This document shows positions 20,701 to 32,642 of a stretch of DNA of 64,000 nt, in pieces. Under the pieces are notes generated by a model. It worked only from the letters and a program-made list of their open reading frames with translations, was not told where the DNA came from and made no database searches. Positions within the stretch are counted from its first letter, which is position 1. The number at the start of each line of letters is the position of its first letter. The DNA comes from Channallabes apus. Its lineage: Eukaryota; Chordata; Actinopteri; Siluriformes; Clariidae. A program made the translations under genes and the position numbers. The stretch covers positions 12,420,229-12,484,228 of the forward strand of contig CM060104.1 in NCBI GenBank assembly GCA_030522415.1. Reading direction: 5' to 3'.

Positions 20701-23700
20701 ACCTCACTTCTCGTTTGAACAGGTCGCATTTTGTGGCCCTGAGTTTGACTCCATGACTCTGGAGGGCTCTAAGAACTTTCCTCAGCCCTTCCACATGATC
20801 CTCAAAGCTGCAAGCATAACACAAGATGTCGTCTAAGTACGGAATACAGTACTTATCTCGCAGAGGGGAGAGCATTTCTTCCATACTGCGTTGAAACGCA
20901 GCAGGGGCATTAGTTAGCCCAAAAGGGATTCGCACCCACTCGTACAAGCCCCAGGGAGTGATAAATGCTGTTAATTGTCGTGAACCCTCAGCAATGAACC
21001 CTTGGTGATAAGCCTTCCCTTGGTCTAAAATGGAAAACCAACTGTAACCACCCAGAGTGTCTGTGAGGTCCTGAATCCTCGGCAAGGGGTGCCGATCTGG
21101 CACAGTGTGTTTGTTAAGGAGACGATAATCGATACAGAGTCTGAGTGTCCCATCTTTTTTGCGTATACAAACAACCGGTGCGGAGTATGGGGATTTAGAT
21201 TTTACAACCCACCCTTTCGCTAGAAGATCCTCAATGTATTCCTTTACTTCCTTGTACAGAGGTTTTGGGATGGAGGTGTAAGATTTTTGAATGGGTATAT
21301 TGTCTTTCAGCGTGATGGACATTTCTAAACTCTGTATACATCCCATATCATCATCGTCTCGTGCGAACGCTGCCGATTCCTCTCGCAGCATTTTCTTAAC
21401 AATTTGCTGCTGGTCCTCACTTAAGTGACTAACATCCACTAATGGGTCCCATGGTGGTGTCACTCTACTTCCGGTGTCCTGCTGATGGCCAGAGGACTCA
21501 AGACTACTGATTTCCTCGGACGTATTTGGCTTAGTTACATCTTGCTGATCAGTCTCAAGTACTTTTGCTACAGGTTCAATACTCCCTAAAACAGTCCTGC
21601 AGCTTAGGATGATGCTGTGCTTTGTATGGTTGCCGATAGGCAATGTGATATAAGGAACTTTTGCCTGACAGATCTCAATTAAACTATCTCCAATATCTAG
21701 CTGTTGTAACTGGGGATTGTTTTCATGGGGTTCAAAAAGTACAATTGGGTTTGACATGTCAAATGTGGGTGGTACTTTACACTTAACCTTTCTAACCTGA
21801 CCTGCCAGCATAACTACATCATGCGGCCCCAATCTCAGCCTGCCATAACTCATGCTCTTGTCATCAGTGAGTCTTGTTTGAATCAAATTGACAAGGGCAG
21901 TGGCTTGGTCCTCCTGAAGGTTCATTGCACCACGAATAAGTTTCACCAGAGCAGGGATAAGCCCGGTATCGCCCTTTGGCCCCCTTACAAGCTGCTCAAT
22001 CACATTAAAACCGATCAGAGGAGCATCTAGAGGAAGACTGCTCACCAGGAAGGGCACTTGTATCGACAAATTTGGGTCACTGTTGTCTGGGAGACTCACC
22101 ATTACCCCTATCCAACCATCATATGGCAGTGGTTTACCATTTACAGCCAACACAGTTAAATCCTTTTTTCCTATGAGTTCGGCTAGTGGCCGTAGTTTGT
22201 GGTCGGGAAGATAGGTCTTTGTCCACTTGCGGTCAAGAAGACTAACTTGTGCGCCAGTGTCCAGTAAACAGTCTACTGCATAGTTGTGGATGTAACATTT
22301 GATTTTACATTTTTTTCCCACTAGCTGGGCTACCGTCTCACAGGCATCAGTCTCATCGCTGGGAAGCAAAGATGGCACGTAGGTAGATTTTACATTGGCA
22401 GTTTCTTCTTGAAAAGGCTCTGACTTAGCGAAATTCTGCTGTCTCCCATTGCTTAGTACACGAACATTACCAAATGACTGACTGGAGCCCGTGGCTAGCA
22501 CTCTCATCAAACATCCCACTGCTCTATGACCCGTCTCACCACATGTGAAGCAATGACTACATGAACTCATGTCTCTTTCAATACACTTTGGGCAGCCGTA
22601 CCTTCTCGATGTTAACTTGGGTTTGGTTGGTTTAGTAGGACTGAACTGGAAATTTGGTTCTTGGACCCTTTGAGCTGTGAGGGTTTCAACCACTTTAGTC
22701 AGGGCATCAATTTTAGCATGCAGTTCTTCTATAGCTTTGTTTTTACTCTTTGCTTTGCAATCTGAAGCATTTTCAATGTCTTTTTCAGTAGCAAGCTGAG
22801 CACTATGAGCATGGGTTACCTTCTGACGAGAGGACACGCCCAGTCTGCGTTGCCTTTCACTCTCCTCACTGGATACTTTGTTCACCTGCCTTATTAGTGC
22901 TTCATCTGATACTGAATAATCGGAGAGAAGGGGTTTGAGTTCGTTACGGATGTCAGTATATCTAGGGAGAAGGCCCTGATGGATAGTGCGCAGAAACACA
23001 TTTTGCACTGTGCGTGGTTCATACTCAATGTCCATGTTATTCTGTTTGGATGCAAACATAACTTTCTGTTTCAAGCCTATCATTCGGTACAAGAACTGCT
23101 GGGGACTTTCTTGCTCGTGTTGCTTAGTACTCATTAACTCCTGGAAGAGCTCACTGCCACTCTTTTCACTCAGGTGTGACCGCAAGAAGCTTTTAAGTTC
23201 TGTGAGGGTAAGGTCATCCTTGTTAATGAGCATGTCTTTAAACTGTCCTGGTTTGATGATGCGGAGCACCCCCTGGATGATCTCACTGTCTGTGTGTTTG
23301 GCTTTGAGTCCCTCATCCATCTGTTTGCACAGTCCATGGTAGCTGATGTCTGCTGCATTGTCTCCGACTTGGCCCCCATGGACCTTAAACTCTCTACGCT
23401 GAAAGAAGGATAAGTCTCTTAAGGAGACCATGCTATCAGGACTACGATCCATGTGGGCTGGTGAGCTGGGGTGGGGCTGTCTAACTGATGTAATGTGCGA
23501 TGGTGTTGTAACTGGGAATGTAGGCTTTGGTGGGACTGATAGTGTGGTATTAAACTCAGCCAATCTTTTACCCAACGTCTCATAGTTAGTCATTAGCTGT
23601 TGGTACTCAACTGCTTGTGGGTCAGCCGCATGCACCAGATAAGTGTCCTGAGTATTTTTATTTACACTGCTTCGCTCTGACACTTCACTTTCACTACCCG

Positions 23701-24064
23701 CTGTTATGGGTTGGCTCACCTCTACATCACGACTAGAGATCAGATCAGTAATAGTATCTCTTAGGGAGAGCAAATGAGAAAATCCCTGATCCTCCAAGTC
23801 ACGCAGTGTCTCACAGTTTAAATAAGTACAAATATAGTCAAAACAACTTTCCTCATCACCCTGTATAACACTTGAAAGGTCCAGGTCCTCTGTCAGTGTG
23901 ATATTCTCAACAACTTGAAACAGCTCCTCTGCTGTTAGGGTGTGAAGGCTTTTCTTTATCTTCCAGATTAGCCCTTTCCTTTCGCTGTCAACCATGATGA
24001 TTACTTTCACAAGCAATACCTCACAGGGTCGAAACCTCCAACCTGCGGCACTGCACTCCTCCAA
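17774..24064 (-). CDS. Gag-Pol polyprotein of a Ty3/gypsy retrotransposon, intact
   Basis: One uninterrupted frame of 2,096 codons runs on the minus strand. An internal Met about 24 residues in (MVDSERKGL) may be the true start. Domains in order: a gag region (residues about 1-480), a CCHC zinc knuckle [14 protein letters not shown] (about 500), an aspartic protease with [11 protein letters not shown] (about 600), and a reverse transcriptase with [13 protein letters not shown] and YLDD (about 1075). RNase H follows with [11 protein letters not shown] (about 1250). Then the integrase with an HHCC-like region near 1500-1540 (one Cys pair reads CSC), and catalytic Asp in VSIDYL, Asp in HHDQGREFE and Glu in NPAERFN. 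Gag and Pol are fused without a frameshift. No envelope frame follows. The proteins would form the particle, copy the RNA and insert the DNA. Confidence 0.95.
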   Translation of the reverse strand: MEECSAAGWRFRPCEVLLVKVIIMVDSERKGLIWKIKKSLHTLTAEELFQVVENITLTEDLDLSSVIQGDEESCFDYICTYLNCETLRDLEDQGFSHLLSLRDTITDLISSRDVEVSQPITAGSESEVSERSSVNKNTQDTYLVHAADPQAVEYQQLMTNYETLGKRLAEFNTTLSVPPKPTFPVTTPSHITSVRQPHPSSPAHMDRSPDSMVSLRDLSFFQRREFKVHGGQVGDNAADISYHGLCKQMDEGLKAKHTDSEIIQGVLRIIKPGQFKDMLINKDDLTLTELKSFLRSHLSEKSGSELFQELMSTKQHEQESPQQFLYRMIGLKQKVMFASKQNNMDIEYEPRTVQNVFLRTIHQGLLPRYTDIRNELKPLLSDYSVSDEALIRQVNKVSSEESERQRRLGVSSRQKVTHAHSAQLATEKDIENASDCKAKSKNKAIEELHAKIDALTKVVETLTAQRVQEPNFQFSPTKPTKPKLTSRRYGCPKCIERDMSSCSHCFTCGETGHRAVGCLMRVLATGSSQSFGNVRVLSNGRQQNFAKSEPFQEETANVKSTYVPSLLPSDETDACETVAQLVGKKCKIKCYIHNYAVDCLLDTGAQVSLLDRKWTKTYLPDHKLRPLAELIGKKDLTVLAVNGKPLPYDGWIGVMVSLPDNSDPNLSIQVPFLVSSLPLDAPLIGFNVIEQLVRGPKGDTGLIPALVKLIRGAMNLQEDQATALVNLIQTRLTDDKSMSYGRLRLGPHDVVMLAGQVRKVKCKVPPTFDMSNPIVLFEPHENNPQLQQLDIGDSLIEICQAKVPYITLPIGNHTKHSIILSCRTVLGSIEPVAKVLETDQQDVTKPNTSEEISSLESSGHQQDTGSRVTPPWDPLVDVSHLSEDQQQIVKKMLREESAAFARDDDDMGCIQSLEMSITLKDNIPIQKSYTSIPKPLYKEVKEYIEDLLAKGWVVKSKSPYSAPVVCIRKKDGTLRLCIDYRLLNKHTVPDRHPLPRIQDLTDTLGGYSWFSILDQGKAYHQGFIAEGSRQLTAFITPWGLYEWVRIPFGLTNAPAAFQRSMEEMLSPLRDKYCIPYLDDILCYACSFEDHVEGLRKVLRALQSHGVKLRATKCDLFKREVRYVGRLVSAEGVRIDPKDLEAVYALRNETPTTVGDVRRIVGFLGYYRSYIQDFSRMAQPIYELLQTKGTVEAQPLGRRGGQKGKGAQLPSRTPVIWTVTHQETLCKLIDMLANPPVLAYPDFELPFVLHTDASDKGLGAVLYQRQNRKLRVIGYGSRTLTPAERNYRLHSGKLEFLALKWAVCEKFRDYLFYAPHFTIYTDNNPLTYVMSTAKLNAVGVRWVGELADFRFDIRYRPGKANVDADTLSRCPLDINRYIKECTEELVREAVTTTWEGCRASKNQDVAWVATLTLSHGDELEPSSRDILLPIDPAELQKAQREDPVISEILKMKELNRPLTDDMKHSVKGTTKKVMHEWTKLCVEDGILYRKTAERQQLVLPVSLKSLVLKHLHNDMGHVGAERVLSLARQRFYWPYMRREIEMYVTRQCSCIKQKKPAMHVRAPMSSIITNSPMELVSIDYLHLEPSRGGYQYILVVVDHFTRYAQVYPTRNKSGKTAAEKIFNDYIPRFGYPLKLHHDQGREFENELFQTLQQLSKVGHSRTTPYHPQGNPAERFNRTVLQMLRTLEEKEKERWKDFLPQIVHAYNCTRHEATGFSPFFLLFGRHPRLPIDLLFRLSKDKEPQTAKSYAKKWAERMTEAYQIASENSRKSGARGKKYYDRHVKGVVLQPGDRVLVRNLSERGGPGKLRSYWENTIYVVKEQINDNPVYTVVSEMDGKRSRVLHRNLLHLVNDLPVDLPSGNSKTKAPLEKRTRRKISSKETKTQSHSETGSDDEDNAVYYELRYDLRNRTRTDVLPSGKPTEPCATIHYKQPVRERGVKHRIRPPVNEQSEKAQEPSSEQDQELASGGERDESMVDGGSEAIHSSSAESGVESLALDKAQAGPGPTPEAGKQAPRRSSRERQPVTWFTYNTLGQPSRQVHPSVDSAEVYTEPYTTLWDRYSYHWIPYTVSPPHHFSPVYWPHPYNLMGLPQMPNYMG

Positions 24065-24186
24065 CTGGGGTTCCTCTTGAGCCCTTGGTCCTCTAGTTGC
24101 CTCAGTGGCGCATGTGCAGCTGTCCCAGGCGGGGTCTGCCTAGGTTCTGTAGAATTGAAGATCAGCACTAGCTCTCGCCAGATGCC

Positions 24187-24205
24187 AATCCCAGCAGTGC
24201 CTCCA
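24187..24205 (-). promoter_or_regulatory. Primer-binding site candidate of the gypsy element
   Basis: Six nt inside the 5' LTR the minus strand reads TGGAGGCACTGCTGGGATT. It begins with TGG as expected for pairing to a tRNA CCA end. The matching tRNA was not identified. Confidence 0.45.
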
Positions 24206-24211
24206 AAATTC

Positions 24212-25309
24212 TGTTACAGGCCTCAGGCCGCTGTGACCTGTTGACAGATTAGATGTCCTGTTTCAGACAGGAAAAAAGTAGACAAGAGACGTTAGTGGCT
24301 TGCGTTCAGTCAGGCTGTTCTCTGTCTTTATTAAACAGGAATATCATCTTATATATATTATATATTGTCTTTTGTTTCTTCTAGTTTGTTTTTGCATACA
24401 CCATATTCCCATTATAACTTCATTTAACATTCTTCTCTTAAATCGTGATTTCCGTTTCAAATACTATACATACTGTAACAGACACAGTTTACTTCTGTTC
24501 AATGACCAAGTAGGCTTCCAAGTGTAACAACACAATATGACATTGACTATTATATTAGCTTTTACAAACTACTGCATCAGTAATCCTGTTACTGTCTAGT
24601 TTCAGCCCTTTGATCACTTTTCCTTTTTTTTTTTACACAGTAAATGTCAACAACATATTATATAAACTATCAAACAATACTCTTACTCAATTATCTTTAC
24701 AACTACCAAAACAGGAACAAAAACAGTTACACTATCAATTTTCTTATATGAGATTTAACTAACAGGAATATCAATTTGAAATATTTAACATAATTTTAGA
24801 AATGTTCAGAAGCCATGAAATCACAAATAACTACGGAAAAAAATAAAGCAACCATTACCTCGTGCTCAACCACGGGAGCTAGCAAAACATTTCTTTAAAA
24901 GGCAACTCACTTTTTAGTTTAAACTGCACAACTCAATTTGCATCTTTTACAACTTAACTGAAATTACATCACAGGTTTTAAACATACTATGGGGTACATT
25001 GTGATGACATTAAACACGCTACTAACCTGTTTCAGACAGGAAAAAAGTAGACAAGAGACGTTAGTGGCTTGCGTTCAGTCAGGCTGTTCTCTGTCTGAAA
25101 AAACAGAGGCCTGACGGCTGCCTTCGCAACCAGCGCTCACTTTGGTGCATACCCCCCTAGTGGCGGACCTTGACAATTACCGTCTAAAATATTGCAGTTC
25201 AACCCATAGTCAAATATACCAAAAAAAATAGTATTTCTTTATACACACAGAAAAACACAAAGCAAATCTTAACACACACAATTGTTACAAACTATTGATG
25301 GGTGTCACA
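24212..25309 (-). repeat. 5' LTR of the gypsy element
   Basis: Same 1,098-bp sequence as the 3' LTR at a constant offset of 7,639 bp. It contains the promoter for the element, although no clear TATA box was singled out. Confidence 0.95.
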
Positions 25310-25313
25310 GTAA

Positions 25314-25749
25314 CATAAGAGTTATGCTTGCTACCAAGGACTTCCTTCTGAGAAAACTCTCACCCCGCTTCATCGGCCCCTTCACTGTGTCCAAGGTAAT
25401 CAACCCATGTGCTGTTCGACTCTTGCTCCTATCTTCGATGCGACGGATCAACCCCACTTTCCACGTTTCACAGCTAAGGCGTATTGTAAACTGCCCACTA
25501 AGTCCCCGCGCCCATCCTCCTCCCCCCCGGATCATTGATGGTGGCGAGGCCTATACGGTCCGAAGACTTCTAAAGGCTCGATGCCGAGGCAGAGGGCTCC
25601 AGTATCTGGTAGATTGGGAGGGCTACGGACCCGAGGAAAGACGCTGGATTCCAACCAGATTCATCCTCGACCCAGCACTGATCATGAAGTTCTACAAATA
25701 CAAATACAGTTTTCTCGAGTTTCAGTTCATGTTTTTTTCACATTGCTGA
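25314..25749 (+). pseudogene. Chromovirus (Ty3/gypsy) integrase C-terminus with chromodomain, remnant
   Basis: The open frame reads [18 protein letters not shown], then [13 protein letters not shown], then [18 protein letters not shown] and [17 protein letters not shown]. This is the GPY/F-like end of an integrase followed by a chromodomain, typical of fish chromoviruses. The upstream reverse transcriptase and integrase core are absent, because the gypsy insertion and the duplicated segment replace them. The chromodomain would direct integration to modified histones. This is a different family from the intact gypsy element next to it. The sequence to about 26,098 is likely its 3' untranslated part. 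Confidence 0.8.
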
Positions 25750-26098
25750 TTTTGTTTTGTTTCTCGTTTTTGCCTCCCATCTCACGATTTGGATTTGTCA
25801 CTACACTCGTCTTAATACTCTCGCTCTCTCTTCCTCGATTACGGCTCAGCTTCATGTTTTGGCTCAATGACATCGTGGACGGACTTCCCGGCTCCGATCT
25901 AACATTCCCACTTCCACGACTACCGCTCTCTCACGTCTCAGCGCCGATACAACGCTATGGGTCTAACAGCTCTGCCCCAACGCCTCCCCCAATCTCACAC
26001 TACAGCGGCAAATCAGGAGATCTGGGAAGCTCATGACCTGCACCTCCACCTGTACCTGGATCCATCTCCACAGCCCACGACCCTCGCACACGACAATT

Positions 26099-26190
26099 AC
26101 TGGTAGTAGCCTTAATGTGGGAGCCCTCTAGTGATTGGGAGGAAATGTATTTGATTAAATTAGGGAGAAAATTGGGGAAACATTTTTAAG
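26099..26190 (+). mobile_element. 3' part of a tRNA-derived SINE
   Basis: TAGCCTTAATGTGGGAGC and the following TTAGGGAGAAAATTGGGG match the reverse complement of 59,805-59,890, the 3' half of the full SINE at 59,791-60,216. The tRNA-like head is absent here. Confidence 0.6.
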
Positions 26191-28370
26191 ACAAACAGTG
26201 GCAATCTAACATCTAAGTGGCAATTCAATATGAAAAGGAATGCTAGCATATGTGGGTGAGATGGTGAGGTATCCACAAACGTTTACCCATGTAGATGTAA
26301 ACTACAGTACATAGATAATTTATTTGATTACATCAGATGAAACACAAGATATTTCTGGTAGATACATTGTGCTGCCTTTAGCATGTTAATTGGCATCTAT
26401 TGGCAGGATTTGGGAACTGCAGTTATGTTGCACAAACCACGGTGTGCATATGCTTTACAGTTTTACACCAGCAAGTCAATGAGTCTGTAATTTAATCGCA
26501 TTAAATACAATACTATATTTTTACAGCATTTAACGCTATATTATTCAAAATATGATAAGTTACTGGTTATGAGTGAGTATTTTGCAGATGGTCACCGCAT
26601 TTTTTTAATCACCCAAGAAAGGTCATTCCTAATTATTACAGTACTAGTGTATGTTACTGTATGACCAATAAGAGCAATAAGTATAAGCAAAATACATGCA
26701 TGCATGTATCCAAAGATTTTTTTATAATTTTAAATAGGATCAGTTGACCAAATGTATCTCTATAGCCCACAAATCCCCTAAAATCATATAAAGCATGCCT
26801 CTCAAATTTGCATCTATATTTTTGTGTTTTAAACAAAAAAAATTGTGTAAAATCAGAAGTTTTTTCTTATAGGTAAAAGTGCACTTGGCCAAATTTTTAT
26901 TACCAAAATAAAAATCATGGATACAATTAAAAATAAGAGAACATTTTCTTCATATATCGCTTCTTACATTTGTTCATATATTGCTCCTTGTTAAGCTGTG
27001 AGAAAAACTTCTGCTTAAATGTAGACATAAAACAATACAGAATAATTATAATGAACTCATCATTTAACACTATTTTTTACAACACAAACTGTTCTTTAAA
27101 TGATAAAACCTGAGTCACCAGGAAATGAGAAAATTCAATATGCACTTTTATGTAAACAAACACATGAATTTTATATTTGTACACCAGAAAATGAATGAAG
27201 GTGTATATGATGATAACTTGGAGATGAGTATCACGAACAGCATAATTATTTAGAGGACACCATTTTCCCAAAAAATGACTAAATGCACTGTAAATTCAGT
27301 GTGGAACAAAGAAAAAAAGAGAGAAAGGAATGGATTTGTAAAGAATTTCCCCAAGCACAGCAGTTTGTTCTTGATGTATTCTCTCTGTCACTCCCATTGG
27401 GCTGTCTGTGTGTCTGTCCTCAAAAAAGCACATGTGGCAAATGTGCTGGTTTAATGCACCAGGCTTATTTCTTGCACAGATTAAAGTGGACTTGTAAACA
27501 AAGATGTGTGAAAGAGCTCTGACTCTTTAGAGCCCTGTTTCTAAAATTATCAAGGCAAAAACATAGGGCCATTGGCTGTAAGGGTAGCAGGTGCCGGTAT
27601 TCTGTAGTTTATTTGCCATGGAATTAAGCTGTAATGTCAGAGACTGTGTTGAATGATTTCTTTTTTGGTGGAGAGCAGAGATATGGGGATTGTTTATTTG
27701 CAGAAAGAAATAAAACCATCTGGTGCTCACACAGAAATGAGTGACGTATGTAAGCAATGGTAGTGGAGAAAAACCTAGGCATGAATGTGTGAAATTGATC
27801 CATGTCTCATCAGTGACTACCCTCATTTCCATCAGTGACTGGCCATGTGTCCCAGTCAGCCTGATAGATGCAGACATTATGAATCTTGATATAACATTAT
27901 TTAGCTCACAATTGGGTTTTGCTTAATATCAAAACAGGACAACTGTCAGTCACATGTCAAATGTGTGTGTATGTGTGTGTGTGCTGAGCTCTAATATGGC
28001 ATCCTCCTGATAAATCTGTGTTGGTTAACAGGATAGCCAGGGTCACAGGAGAAATATGACTACAGTCCTTCATCACAGGGCATCCATATGCATTGGATAA
28101 TGAGACTTAAGTAGAAATTGTGAATTGTTTGCAATTGAACGCAATCGCAGAAGAGAGCAGCCCATGCTCACATTTATCTGTGGCATAAGTGTTCCCAGGG
28201 CTGTCTAGAAGAAAGGTTAATTACACAACCTTGAAAAATATTAAAGATCACCATAGATACAGAGTGTGGTTATAAACACACAAATAAATAAATAAATAAA
28301 CGTAAATATTGCATTATATTTAAATAAATATCCATTGATAATTATAGTTTTAATATAATTTAATATAATA
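26191..28370. other. Interval with no gene or clear repeat seen
   Basis: AT-rich sequence with only short unsupported frames. A (AAAT)n-like run is at 28,283-28,302. This is one of the few stretches here without recognisable TE sequence and may be ordinary intergenic or intronic DNA. Confidence 0.5.
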
Positions 28371-28376
28371 TATCCA

Positions 28377-29022
28377 TTTTCTTCCGCTTATCCGAGGTCG
28401 AGTCGCAGGTGCAGCAGCTTCAGCAGGGATGCCCAGACTTCCCTGAGCTTCTCACCCTATCTCTAAGGGAGAGCCCAGCCACCCTGCAGAAGAAACTCAT
28501 TTCGGCCGCTTGTATTTGCGATCTTGTTCTTTCGGTCACTACCCACAGCTCATGACCATAGGTGAGGGTAGGAACGTAGATCGACCAGTAAATTGAGAGC
28601 TTTGCCTTTTGGCTCAGCTCCTTCTTCACCACGACGGACCGATACAGAGCCCGCATCACTGCAGACGCTGCCTCGATCCGCCTGTCGATCTCACGTTCCA
28701 TTTTACCCTCACTCGTGAACAAGACCCCGAGATAATTAAACTCCTCCACTTGGGGCAGGATCTCACTCCCAACCCTGCGAGGGCACTCCACCCTTTTCCG
28801 GCTGAGGACCATGAAAATAAAAATTATGAACAGGATCGGTGACAAAGGGCAGCCCTGTCGGAGTCCTACTCTCACCGGAAACAGGTCCGACTTACTACCG
28901 GCAATGCGGACCAAGCTCCGACACCGGTTGTACAGGGACCGGACAGCCCTTAACAGGCAATCCGATATCCCATACTCCCGGAGTACCCCCCACAGAACTC
29001 CCCGAGGGACACGGTCGAATGC
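28377..29022 (-). mobile_element. Rex3 LINE, 3' third (RT C-terminus and tail)
   Basis: The segment contains CGGTGACAAAGGGCAGCCCT (28,837 on), the published Rex3 primer site, which fixes the family (RTE clade). On the minus strand the frame reads GLRQGCPLSPILF, then jumps to RKRVECPRRVGSE, EFNYLGVLFTSEG and YVPTLTYGHELWV. The segment that should carry the FADD catalytic residues is deleted between the first two. The 3' end is CTTCCGCTTATCC (plus view) next to TATATCCAT. Position 29,017-29,022 (GAATGC) is the target duplication of the LINE inserted to its right. Confidence 0.9.
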
Positions 29023-29214
29023 ATTTACATTTACATTTAGTCATTTGGCAGACGCTCTTATCCAGAGCGACTTACAAAAAGTGCTTTAAAGTTAACATCA
29101 CTGGATACATACTTACACTGGGTTAACTAGGTTTATAACTAAGTGCCATTAGTCGAACACAACTGGGAAGAGAGTGGTTTTTTTTTTTTTTTTTGCGGGG
29201 AGGGGGGGGGGGGG

Positions 29215-30530
29215 TTAGTCCAAGTACTGGAGAAACAGATGCGTCTTGAGTCGTCGTTTAAAGATAGTCAAAGTCTCTGCTGTACGGACATCTAGAGGAA
29301 GTTCGTTCCACCACCTAGGTGTCAGAACAGAAAAGAGCCTGAATGAATGTCGCCCTCGATCGCTGAGAGATGGTGGGATGAGGCGAGCAGTGCTGGAGGA
29401 TCGGAGGGAACGTGGTGCAGTGCGTGGTGTGATTAGAGCAGAGAGGTAAGTGGGTGCAGGGCCATTTTTAGCTTTGTAGGCAAGCATCAGCGTTTTGAAT
29501 TTGATGCGGGCAGCTACAGGAAGTCAGTGCAGGGAGCGGAGGAGTGGGGTGGTGTGGGAGAACTTGGGGAGGTTAAAAACGAGACGTGCTGCTGCATTCT
29601 GGATCAGTTGCAGAGGACGAATCGTGGACAGAGGCAGACCTGCCAGGAGTGAGTTGCAGTAGTCCAGTCTTGAAATAACAAGGGACTGAACAAGCACCTG
29701 AGTAGCCTGTGAAGAAAGAAATGGGCGAATTCTTCTGATATTGTAAAGATGAAATCTACAAGAGCGAGTATGGTTAGCGATGTGTGGGGAAAATGACAGA
29801 TGGTTGTCCACGGTTACCCCAAGATTGCGGGCAGTGGCTGAAGGAGTGATTTGGTTGTTGTCCAGGGATATCACAAGGTCTTGACCTGGGGAAGAGTCAC
29901 AAGGGATGAACAACAGTTCAGTTTTACTCAGATTGAGCTTTAGCTGATGTGCAGTCATCCAGGATGAGATGTCTGCCAGACATGCTGAGATCTGGGTGGA
30001 AATCTGGGAGGAAAGGAGAGAGTAAGTTGGGTGTCATCTGCATAACAATGGTATGAAAATCCATGCGATGATATGACTTTACCAAGAGACTGGGTATAGA
30101 GGGAGAACAGAAGAGGACCAAGTACTGAGCCCTGTGGGACACCAGTAGAGAGTCTACATGGAGCAGATGTAGATCCCCTCCATGTTACCTCATATGACCT
30201 ATCTTCTAGGAAAGAAGCAAACCATTGCCACGCTGTTCCACAAATTCCAAGGCTTGTAAGAATAGATAATACAATTTTGTGGTTCACCGTGTCAAATGCA
30301 GCTGACAGGTCCAGGAGGATGAGAACAGATGACAGTTTAGCAGATCTAGCAGCATGGAGCTTCTCAGTGACTGACAGAAGGGCAGTCTCTGTGGAATGTG
30401 CCACTTTGAATCCAGATTGGTTGGGATCATTAAGGTTGTTCTGTGAGAGATAAAGAGACATTTGGTTATAAACAGTTCTTTCAAGAATTTTGGAAATAAA
30501 AGAGAGAAGTGATACCGGGCGATAGTTGTT
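29215..30530 (-). pseudogene. LINE A reverse transcriptase and C-terminal region
   Basis: The minus-strand frames read [57 protein letters not shown] and CYADDTQL. After frame changes follow LKLNLSKTELLFIP, RLDYCNSLLAGLP and LAYKAKNGPAPTYL. This order is that of L2/CR1 ORF2 proteins. Frameshifts near 29,955 and 29,500 disable it. Confidence 0.88.
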
Positions 30531-30533
30531 AAC

Positions 30534-31229
30534 TCCTACAACCTCAACCCCGCGTGTTTCTCTGCCCAGGTCCAACACACCAAGGACGCAACCCGCCCAG
30601 TTTTCCTACACCCCGGCGCCGGGATACCACGGACCCTGGATACAGCAGCGGCGGAAGAAGCACGCCAAGCCCCGGGCGAGGACCTCTCCCCCTCCACCAC
30701 CACCACCCGTCTTCGACATCTCGACCCGAAACCGCTTCGCTCCTCTCCGCGCGACGTCCTGGTCATCGGAGACTCCATCGTTCGTCACGTGCGTGCTACC
30801 ACGGCTAAAGGTAAGGTGCCATAATGTTATATCATTTCTATCTGTTATCGCCCAAATGAGGATGGGTTCCCTGTTGAGTCTGGTTCCTCTCAAGGTTTCT
30901 TCCTAACGCCATCTCAGGGAGTTTTTCCTTGCCACCGTCGCCGTCACCCTTGGCTTGCTCATCAGAGAAATTTCATTCATTCGTCTCATTATTATCTGCA
31001 CATTTTTCTCACACATCCACACTTCCAATTATTTTCTTTTCTATAATTATTATTATTTGTTTTTATTTATTTATTTTCTATTATTATTTTATTTATTTAT
31101 TATTATTATTATTATTATTTTTTATTTTTTTTTGTTAAATTTCTTTAATTTTTGTGAAGCTGCTTTGAGACAATGACCATTGTTAAAAGCGCTATATAAA
31201 TAAAATTGAAATTGAAAATTGAAATTGAA
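30534..31229 (+). mobile_element. Internally deleted L2-type LINE inserted in LINE A
   Basis: TTAACT flanks it (target duplication) and joining the flanks restores LINE A at EVN-NYRPVS. The left part encodes, in one frame, RDVLVIGDSIVRHVRA, the block I (GDS) of the SGNH-esterase domain found in ORF1 of CR1/L2-type elements. Right after GCTAAAGGTAAGGTG the sequence jumps to the 3' untranslated region (GAGGATGGGTTCCCTG, GGGAGTTTTTCCTTGCC) and the AATTGAAATTG tail. Everything between is missing, so it is a short derivative of an otherwise 5-kb LINE. Confidence 0.8.
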
Positions 31230-32292
31230 ATTAACTTCTGATGGGTCCAGGCAGGGTTTCTTGAGGATGGGAATAACCCTTGCCTTCTTAAAAGCAGCAG
31301 GAACATGACCAGATGATATGGAATGGTTGATGATGGTTGTGGTGAAGGGAAGGAGGTCTTGTGAGATTGCCTGGAGCATTGTGGAGGGGATTGGGTCTAA
31401 TGAACAGGTGGTGGGGTTAGATGACGAGATGATCTGCTGAATCTCATCAGATGACAAGTTGGAGAATTCTGCTAAAGGAGGGAAGGGAAGGTCCTGAGGT
31501 TCTGCTGTGGGAGTTTGGTTGGGAGCGAAGGACTGGCAGATTGCTGCAATTTTCCCGTTGTAGAATGTGGCAAAATCTTCAGCAGTCAGAGAGGAAGGGG
31601 CAGGAGGAGTTGGTGGGTTGAGTAGTGAGGAGAAAATGTTGTGGAGTTTGCCAGGATCATGTGCAGCGGCTTCCAGCTTTTCTCTGAAGAAGGTAGTTTT
31701 GGCAGAAGTCACAGCACATGAGAATTTGGAGAGAAGAGTCTGGTAAGAGATGAGATCTGCATCAAGTTGCGATTTCTTCCATCTTCTCTCTGCAGTTCTT
31801 AATTCTCTCCTGTTGTTGCGTAGTACATCTGATAGCCAAGGAGCAGGACAAGACGTCTTCCTTGGTTTAGATGACAGCGGGCAAAGGAGATCTATGGATG
31901 AGGAGAGACCATCTCTTGGACAACAGGAGACCCGTACCACCACCTCTACCAGTTTCTCGTGGAGTGTGAGAGAATACATAGGCAGAGGATAGGGCAGCTG
32001 GTGTAGCAGAGTTCTGAGGAGATATCCAGGTCTCAGTTAGTGCCAGAAAGTCAAAAGAGTAATGGGTAGCTATTGCAGAGATAAAATCTGCTTTCTTTAC
32101 AGCAGATTGGCAGTTCCAGAGCCCACCTGCCACCAGTGCAGGGCAATGAGACAGGATTGGAGGGTAGATGAGGTTTCTGGAGGATCTGCCTCTGCTGTGT
32201 GAGTAAAAGCATCTTGGTCTGTGAGCACTGACAGAGATAGGTTGAAGACACATGCTAGACTGAAGTAATTGTCTATAAAACTTGGTGAACAA
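31230..32292 (-). pseudogene. LINE A endonuclease remnant and linker
   Basis: The minus strand encodes FLALTETWISP and GRGGGTGLLLS (start of the APE endonuclease). A frame change and apparent loss of the central endonuclease follow. Then come APWLSDVLRNNRRELRTAER and SLDPIPSTMLQ before the reverse transcriptase. The catalytic Asp/His part of the endonuclease (SDHF/L motif) was not found, so it would be inactive. Confidence 0.75.
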
Positions 32293-32642
32293 GAGTTTGA
32301 GTCAATTCTCTGCACTTGCTATCTAGATTGTTGACTAACTTTGTTGTAGTATATGCTTATTAACCGCTACAGACACCTTCAATATAAGTAGCTAAGCCCT
32401 GCCCACAATTCACACCTTAAGGAAGCCTGAAACTACTGTTGATTAATTACCTGAGAACAAATTGCTTTAGACCTACTTCAATCACACTGTAATCAACACT
32501 ACCAAACAGCAAAAACTAGGTACAGTATACAGTAAGAACCAATTGTGTTTCAAAAACAGTACAAAAGTTAAAAACCTACCTTAGCAGTGGAGAAGAATCC
32601 AATATAGAAAACTAAAGCACACTGCCTTAAAGCACAGTTGGA

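Larger units (their letters stand above)
16573..25309 (-). mobile_element. Complete Ty3/gypsy LTR retrotransposon
   Basis: The element is 8,737 bp and transcribed right to left. Two LTRs of exactly 1,098 bp (16,573-17,670 and 24,212-25,309) show no indel and no substitution that I could see. GTAA stands on both outer sides (16,569-16,572 and 25,310-25,313), a 4-bp target duplication. Between the LTRs one long Gag-Pol frame fills 17,774-24,064. A polypurine-like GGGGAGTG precedes the 3' LTR, and a TGG-initial primer-binding candidate lies 6 nt after the 5' LTR. No envelope gene is present. The equal LTRs and intact frame argue for a very recent insertion. Confidence 0.95.
29023..32642 (-). mobile_element. 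L2-type LINE A inserted in Rex3
   Basis: GAATGC stands at both borders (29,017-29,022 and 32,643-32,648) and joining them restores the Rex3 frame. The 3' end (29,023-29,080, plus view) is ATTTACATTTACATTTAG with CCAGAGCGACTTAC, the common fish L2 tail. Coding sequence on the minus strand covers part of the endonuclease (LTETWISP, GRGGG, 31,867-32,292), the linker to the reverse transcriptase (31,230-31,979), the reverse transcriptase with YADD at 30,033-30,044 and the C-terminal part (29,215-29,958). Frames are broken several times. About 350 bp at the 5' end (32,293-32,642) is non-coding, probably 5' untranslated. Another LINE sits inside at 30,534-31,229. Confidence 0.88.

Noticed and set aside
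16573..25309. An endogenous retrovirus with envelope
   Set aside because: No frame follows pol before the 3' LTR (103 bp remain), and the domain order and integrase are those of Ty3/gypsy.
25581..26036. 151-codon plus-strand frame after the chromodomain
   Set aside because: It overlaps the chromodomain in another frame and has low-complexity Leu/Ser content, so it is likely chance in the 3' region.
27527..27877. 116-codon minus-strand open frame in the quiet interval
   Set aside because: No domain, no signals around it, and an equally open plus-strand frame overlaps it.
30526..30906. Pro-rich open frame at the start of the short LINE
   Set aside because: The neighbouring frame encodes the recognisable VLVIGDSIVRH esterase block, so the Pro-rich frame is its shadow.
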